64,000 nt of DNA from the NCBI GenBank assembly GCA_019321725.1, contig CM033106.1, positions 24,488,965 through 24,552,964 on the forward strand, given 5' to 3'. This DNA is from Paulownia fortunei (lineage: Eukaryota > Streptophyta > Magnoliopsida > Lamiales > Paulowniaceae). Shown piece by piece: positions 58,318-64,000 of this stretch; the first letter of the stretch is position 1, and each line of letters opens with the position of its first letter. Below the pieces are notes generated by a model. That model was not told where the DNA came from. It was given only the letters and a program-made list of their open reading frames with translations, and did not search any database. A program made the position numbers and the translations under genes.

Positions 58318-59115
58318 GTGAATGGAGTGCTACAATTTAGGGAACGATTATATGTGCCCATTGTGGATAATATCAGAAAAGATATTCTTACAGAGGCACA
58401 TTCAACACCTTATTCAATACATCCAGGAGCTACCAAAATGTATAGAGACTTGAAAATGCATTACTGGTGGCCAGGTATGAAAAGAGATATTGCACAGTAC
58501 GTGGACCAATGTTTGACATGTCAGCAGATAAAAGCAGAACATCAAAGACCAGCGGGAACTTTGCAACCTCTGCTTATTCCAGAATGAAAATGGGAAAGAA
58601 TCACTATGGACTTTGTGGTGGGTTTACCCAAAACCGTGAAAGGTCATAATTCTATTTTGGTGATTGTGGACAGATTAACTAAATCAGCTCATTTTCTTCC
58701 CATTTGTTCAACCTATTCCATAGATCGATATGCACAGATATATATACAGGAAGTGGTTAGACTCCATGGTGTACCACTATCCATTACTTCTGACAGGGAC
58801 TCGAGATTTCTGTCTACCTTCTGGAGAAGTCTACAGAGGGCATTGGGAATGCAACTATCTTTCAGTACTGCATATCATCCTCAGACTGATGGGCAATCTG
58901 AACGAACAATAAAAACTTTAGAAGATATGCTTAGAGCCTGCGTATTGGATTTTCAAGGACAGTAGAGCAAGTATCTACCTCTGGTAGAATTCTCATATAA
59001 CAATAGTTATCAGGCTACAATTGGGATGGCTCCTTATGAAGCACTGTATGGCAGGAAATGCAGATCTCCAGATTCACTGGGATGAAGTAGGTGAAAAGAA
59101 ACTTTAAGGCCGGAC
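58318..59115 (+). pseudogene. Gypsy integrase, DD35E, with nonsense mutations
   Basis: HHCC zinc finger (AHSTPYSIHPG...CLTCQQ), then the catalytic core with Asp at 58609, Asp at 58792 (TSDRDSRF) and Glu at 58900 (GQSERT), spaced DD35E. TGA at 58585-58587 replaces the Trp expected in the PEWKW motif, and TAG at 58963-58965 replaces another Trp. [20 protein letters not shown] follows. A frameshift occurs near 59080. Confidence 0.92.
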
Positions 59116-59371
59116 ATGATTCGGGAAATGACAAAGGCTGTGTTACAAATCCGAAAAAGAATGAAAACTGCTAGAGTCGACAGAAAAGTTATGCAGACCA
59201 AAGAAAGAGGTATTAGAGTTTTCCATAGGAGATCAAGTGTTTCTCAAGGTAGCATCAATGAAAGGTATTATGCGATTTGGGAAGAAAGAAAGTTGAGTCC
59301 AGATATATGGTCTATTTCCTATTACCGAGAGAATAGGTGATGTTGCTTACAAACTTGATCTGCCTACATCA

Positions 59372-59608
59372 ATGTCTCAAGTACACAATGTATTCCACGT
59401 ATCCATGTTGAGGAAATATGTTGCGAATCCATCCCACATTCTACGAAACGAACCAATAGAGTTGAGATCAGATTTGAGTTACGAGGAAAGACCTGTCGAG
59501 ATTCTACTACGGGAGATAAAGCAACTTAGAAATAAGAAAATCCCATTAGTCAAGGTACTGTGGAGAGACCAGTCAACAGAAGAGGCTACATGGGAAAAGA
59601 GAAGATGA
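59372..59608 (+). pseudogene. Gypsy integrase C-terminus with chromodomain
   Basis: VHNVFHVSMLRKYV is the end of the integrase C-terminal domain. LSYEERPVEILLREIKQLRN and IPLVKVLWRDQSTEEATWE form a chromodomain like that of Tekay/Del chromoviruses, which is thought to guide integration to heterochromatin (family knowledge). Confidence 0.85.
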
Positions 59609-59669
59609 AATGAGAGCCAAATACCCAGAGCTTTTTTGGTAAGCAAAATTTCGATGATGAAATTTTCAT

Positions 59670-59682
59670 AAGGAGGGAAGGA
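59670..59682 (+). other. Polypurine tract of the gypsy element
   Basis: AAGGAGGGAAGGA directly before the TG of the 3' LTR. Confidence 0.92.
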
Positions 59683-60333
59683 TGTAATACCGAGCCTCAC
59701 ATTACTCACCTGACCATATAGTTCATGCAATTTTATGCCACGTATATGTCATTGCAATTTTAATTGATATTTCATAATATATTATATTTTATACGATATT
59801 TAATAATTAAACTTTTAAAGTTATCACCGATATTAGTTTCTAGATTTTTTAACCTAATTGGTTGAGTTGGAACTAAGATTAGAATTTAGGTGTCAACTAT
59901 CAGATAATATTATGATACACGTAAGTGAAATATGGCATCATTGTGTTTATTAGTGTAGGATAAACTATGCAAATGAATTAATTAGGGAGAAAATAATGAT
60001 AGTAATAGTAATAATAATAATAAAAGAAAATAAGGACATTATCATATTAATTAAGAGGGTGTAACTTCTTACTAGAAATAAATTTGGGGGTTTATAAATA
60101 AATATCAAAATATTATGTATTAATTATATATATAAAAATATAATATATATATATATAGATGTATGAAATATATTATATATATATATATGTATAGATGTAT
60201 GAAATATATATAGATATAAGTATATGTGTGTAGTATAATAAATAATATTATAATATATATATGTGTGTATACACGTGTATAGCTTATGCTTAGATAAGCA
60301 TGTATATATATTATATATATTAGAATGTTAGTT

Positions 60334-60364
<31 letters not shown>

Positions 60365-62341
60365 ACACGTGTATAGTGTATAGTAATAGTTATAATATAT
60401 TACACATATGTTATGATATATTATATTATATTAAGGATAAGTATATATATATTATAATATTATATTAGGTTTCTTAATAGTTAAGTAATATTTAAGATAT
60501 TAAAATAAGATATTATACATATGTTATAATATATTATACTAGGTTATAATATATTATATTATATTAAGGATAAGTATACATATATTACAATATTATATTA
60601 GGTTTACTTAATAGGTAAGTAATAGTTAAGATATTAAAACACCATATACACATATTCACGGCAACAAAGGAAAGGAAAAGAGAAAAAAAAAAAGAGAAAA
60701 AGAGAAAGAAAGAACAAATTTCAATCGTAGAAATTTGAAGAAATTTTAGGTAAGTCCTTTCTTATTTTTATATGAATAACAATATATATTTATGCCGTTT
60801 ATTTCTAATTTAAAAAAAAGTTTTGATTCAAATTAACTAGTTATTTTCTTGTGAGACAATAACTAATATACACCTTTAATTTGAAATTAGTTATGAATAT
60901 TCGATTTTATTATCTTGTATTGATTTGATGACGGAGTTAATTAAATTGAAGGATTTATTACAGGATTATAACATATCAATTAAATAATATTAGAATAAAT
61001 TTAAAACGAGAAATTAAAATATTTAAAAGGTTCTGATTGGGGTGAAATATAAAAATTTAAAGTTTGATTGTTACTTAATTAAATTTAAGATTTAAGATCT
61101 CTTATGAAATTTGATATAGAAACTTATTGATTAAGAATGAAAATTAATACGTCATACTTTTACAGGCCGCCTTATATCTAAAGTTAGTGAGGAGAATCTT
61201 GTTAATCTTCAATAAGATATCAAAGGTGGAAGGTAAGTGAAAATCTATTTGCAACTACAATGCATGGGCATAGTATTTCTTGACTTATTTATATTAAATG
61301 TGATCATTGTGTCTTGATGAGTATCATAAATATCTTATAGTGCATGCGTTGTTTGGTTGACAGGACAGGTGATTCATTGTGTCATTGAACATGCAATTCA
61401 TCAACATTTACAAGTGCATGCATAATACATGCTCATAGTTGAGGTTTTGCATGCATAACATTATTTTTAGAAAGAAAATATTTTGGTTGGCCACTACTAG
61501 TGTACCGAGGCCCATGTGTGGCTTATTGATATGATATTTGGAGCGCCGCGAGTATTACTTTTTCGAGCATCATAGAGGTTGACAGGGGTGTACCTCTGGT
61601 GGTTACGAGAGGGTGGACTACTTGACTGTGCCCTTATTGACGCCGTCGGTGGGAATACTTCTGGAGGGTCACAGGGGAAGACAGGGGGTGAACCTTTGGT
61701 GATCCCAAGAGATGGCCCCCAAACTGTGTCGATCTGTTTATGACCATGTGATTATTGATATTGTCGAGAGCTCTATCCGGTACATAGTAGGTGGGCCAAG
61801 GGCCCAGTGATGAAAAATAATTTTCATGCATAAGTTCGCATTCTTGTCATAATCTCATAGAAATGTATTGCATTTATGTTGGATTATCCCCTTCAGCATG
61901 CATGATTTTCATTTACTGAGCATTAGCTCACGTAGTTCATGTATTGTAGGTGAGTTTGATGATACTTGAAGCTATGGATTTACTAAGCGAGCGGCTGGAG
62001 TTCCTACAGGTTCTGAGGATCAGTGTAAATAGATGATGACCTGTCGGGCTGGTTGTTAACTTATTTGATTTTGGAGTGTATTATATTAGGTTTTGGGATT
62101 TATACTGTGTGTTACTTTTAAAAAATTTCTGTACATGAGTATGTAAATGTTATGGTTGTTATGGGTGCTCTGCAGGTATATATATATATATATATATATT
62201 AGTTTGTGAGTGAGAAAAATAGTTTATTATTTATTATGCAGTTACAGGAAAAAAAAATTGTACAGGCACACATGATTTATTATGTCAAAATTATTACATC
62301 TATAAATATATGTGTGTGTGTGTAGTATTTGGGGTGTTACA
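59683..62341 (+). repeat. 3' LTR of the gypsy element
   Basis: 2659 bases, TGTAATACCG...GTGTTACA, collinear with the 5' LTR including the period-133 repeat and TA/TG microsatellites. By eye the two differ by a few percent. Confidence 0.95.
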
Positions 62342-63345
62342 GGAATTTAGGGAAGGTGATTGGAATTGCTAAGGAACAGGATAAACTATACTACTTAAGA
62401 CACCAAGTAAACTTAATATTACCAAGAATAAACCACCTTTATCGTTTCTTTATGAACATCATATTTCTAGTAAAAAAACAATCTGATTTCACCATTATAG
62501 ACTTAGACATATATCATTTATAACTCATAAATTTTTGTTTTCTTCTTTTTTTTAGGGGGTTAGACATTGAACGTTTTCATTGTGATATGTGTGAATTGGC
62601 AAAGCACAAACATCCAATCTTATACCAAGTGATAAAAGAAGTTCAGTTCTTTTTTATCTAATTTATAGTGATATTTGGTGTCCTTCACCTATTCCTAATA
62701 TTTTTGGAGTTTTTTTTTTTAAGGGGTTAGACATTGAACGTTTTCATTGTGATATGTGTGAATTGGCAAAGTACAAACATCCAATCTTATACCAAGTGAT
62801 AAAAGAAGTTCAGTTCCTTTTTATCTAATTTATAGTGATATTTTGTGTCCTTCACCTATTCCTAATATTTTTGGAGCATGATAATTTGTATCGTTTATTG
62901 ATAATTGTACTAGAGTCACTTGAATTTTCTTGCTTAAACACAAGTCTGATGAGAATATAGTCCTTCCACGATTTTATGACATGGTACAAAATCAATTTGG
63001 TATCAAAATCAAGAGGTTTAGGTCAGATAATGCTACGCATTATTTTAATTAGGTTTTAACTCCATATTTTCAGGGGGAAAGAATAATTCATAAGTCATCT
63101 TGCATAAACACTCCATAACAAAATAGAATTACTGAAAGAAAAAATGGTCACCTACTTGATACAACTCGATCATTTCTATTTTAGAATAGTGTATTCAAAT
63201 CATACTGTGGAAAACAGTTCTAACGCTCACACATCTCATAGATAAACTACCTTTCAGAGTTTTAGGTTCTAATAGTCCTATGGAAATGCTTTCAAAGTTC
63301 TATCCTAACCTAAGTACTACAAATCATCTTATTCTCAAAATATTC
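62342..63345 (+). pseudogene. Outer copia: protease end and integrase, with internal duplication
   Basis: Resumes the split gene with NLGKVIGIAKEQDKLYYLRH. Integrase follows: ERFHCDMCELAKHKHP, then after a duplicated segment TRVT, LLKHKSDENIVLP, QNQFGIKIKRFRSDNA and ERKNGHLLDTTR. A block of 167-base period containing the zinc-finger part is present twice (62544-62709 and 62711-62876). In-frame stops are frequent. Confidence 0.85.
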
Positions 63346-63970
63346 TAGCTTAAGTTTTTTGTTCATATTCATCACCAAAACTGAAAAAAATTGGATCCAA
63401 TGGCTATTAAATGTATTTTTGTTAAGTATTCCTCTGATCAAAAAGAATATAAGTGTTATCATCTACTATCCAAAAAATTCTTTATCTCAACTAATGGCAC
63501 CTTCAATGAGAGTGAGTCTTATTCGCCATTCCTTATCTTTAGAGGGAGAATTTAATTATGAAAGATAAGGACCGAGATCAGGATTTCTCTCTTCTTCACA
63601 TTTCTTTATCAACTTCTTCTAACCATATGTCATCCCTTCTGATTTCTACTCAACTCACGTCATCTATCGTACCCTCTGATAACACTCTGATAGTGAAAGC
63701 TTTTGATGGCAAAGTGTCAAAGAAGAATAGTTCAGTTCCTGAACCCATGCAGAGTCAAGAACCAGACTCAAGTCCTGGAATTGAGGTAACAACTCTTAAA
63801 CTCTCTTACAAGATGAGTTAGAACATAATCCTGTATTAAAAGAGAAATTAGATAGTAGATTGATCTGTACTCCTTAAGTGTCTACTGGTGACTCGCAGAT
63901 ATACTCACCAAAGGTTTAAGCAATGCAGTTTTTGGGAATGAAAAATATTTATTCACCAGTTTGAGTGGAG
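63346..63970 (+). pseudogene. Outer copia: post-integrase region, deletion junction and polypurine tract
   Basis: Sequence such as LDPMAIKCIFVKYSS and KDKDRDQDF corresponds to the linker after integrase. After about 63820 the sequence jumps to the pol C-terminus (STGDSQIYSP, then MKNIYSPV), so RT and RNase H are absent. GAGTGGAG at 63963-63970 precedes the 3' LTR. Confidence 0.8.
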
Positions 63971-64000
63971 TGTTGGAAAATATAATCAATATACAACTAG
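63971..64000 (+). repeat. 3' LTR of the outer copia element (partial, window edge)
   Basis: TGTTGGAAAATATAATCAA matches the start of the 5' LTR at 51507. The remainder lies outside the window. Confidence 0.85.

Larger units (their letters stand above)
52332..62341 (+). mobile_element. Complete Ty3/gypsy chromovirus (Tekay/Del-like), 10.0 kb, nested in the copia element
   Basis: LTRs at 52332-54989 and 59683-62341 (2658 and 2659 bases) both begin TGTAATACC and end GTGTTACA. A primer-binding site follows the 5' LTR, and a polypurine tract precedes the 3' LTR. Inside, gag, CCHC zinc knuckle, protease, RT, RNase H, integrase and a C-terminal chromodomain appear in canonical gypsy order. The target duplication is AGAAT/GGAAT (4 of 5 match). 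Removing it rejoins the copia protease coding sequence. Long LTRs plus a chromodomain suggest the Tekay/Del clade. Several nonsense codons and frameshifts show it is no longer autonomous. Confidence 0.95.
51507..64000 (+). mobile_element. Ty1/copia element (Ale/Retrofit-like), internally deleted and split by a gypsy insertion
   Basis: The 5' LTR is 51507-51702. The 3' LTR starts at 63971 and runs off the window; both begin TGTTGGAAAATATAATCAA. Internal remnants in order: the gag end/protease region (51850-52331); then, after a nested 10.0 kb gypsy element, the protease-integrase junction (62342-62430); integrase (62540-63345); the post-integrase region (63359-63820); and the extreme pol C-terminus (STGDSQIYSP, 63875-63920). 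Reverse transcriptase and RNase H are missing between about 63820 and 63875, and most of gag is missing. It is a dead, non-autonomous remnant. Confidence 0.85.

Overview
The window is nuclear DNA from a flowering plant, almost certainly a eudicot. The genes are split by GT-AG introns. The proteins are plant types: an ABCI20/21-type soluble ABC protein, ARF1 GTPases, a WAT1-related (nodulin MtN21/EamA) transporter and a NIMIN regulator of NPR1. The intergenic DNA is very AT-rich and holds Ty1/copia and Ty3/gypsy elements, MITEs and microsatellites. I could not identify the species.

Layout. 1-2.35 kb: the 3' exons of an ABCI20/21-like gene (+), with the ATP-binding N-terminal half absent from the window and a one-base frameshift near the C-terminus. 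3.9-9.0 kb and 13.2-17.9 kb: two tandem copies of an ARF1 gene (-), each with six coding exons plus a non-coding first exon. Each encodes 181 residues, and the two proteins differ at one position (E118D). Between them lie an LTR-like stretch and a 400 bp Harbinger/Tourist-like MITE. 20.2-25.8 kb: a complete seven-exon WAT1-related gene (-), 367 aa. 25.8-37.1 kb: gene-free AT-rich DNA with a second MITE, a large inverted/direct repeat complex and dispersed repeats. 37.16-37.53 kb: an intronless NIMIN gene (-), 120 aa, with a FFxLI-type motif and a C-terminal EAR motif. A strongly G-rich tract on the opposite strand covers its 5'UTR. 37.6-43.5 kb: AT-rich DNA with LTR-like and tandem repeats. 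43.5-49.8 kb: a decayed Ty1/copia relic between two approximately 1.95 kb related repeats. 51.5 kb to the window end: a second Ty1/copia element with 196 bp LTRs, missing most of gag and RT/RNase H. It is split in its protease gene by a complete but mutated 10.0 kb Ty3/gypsy chromovirus (Tekay/Del-like, 52332-62341, LTRs 2.66 kb).

The genes are independent single-copy or duplicated plant genes and do not form an operon or pathway. ARF1 acts in vesicle budding, WAT1-like proteins in membrane transport, and NIMIN in salicylic-acid signalling. I found no convincing undescribed biological system. The most informative features are the nested retrotransposons, the ARF1 tandem pair with different microsatellites at the same splice donor, and the G-rich tract over the NIMIN leader. 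All splice sites and reading frames were derived by eye. Percent identities, lineage assignments and expression are not measured here.
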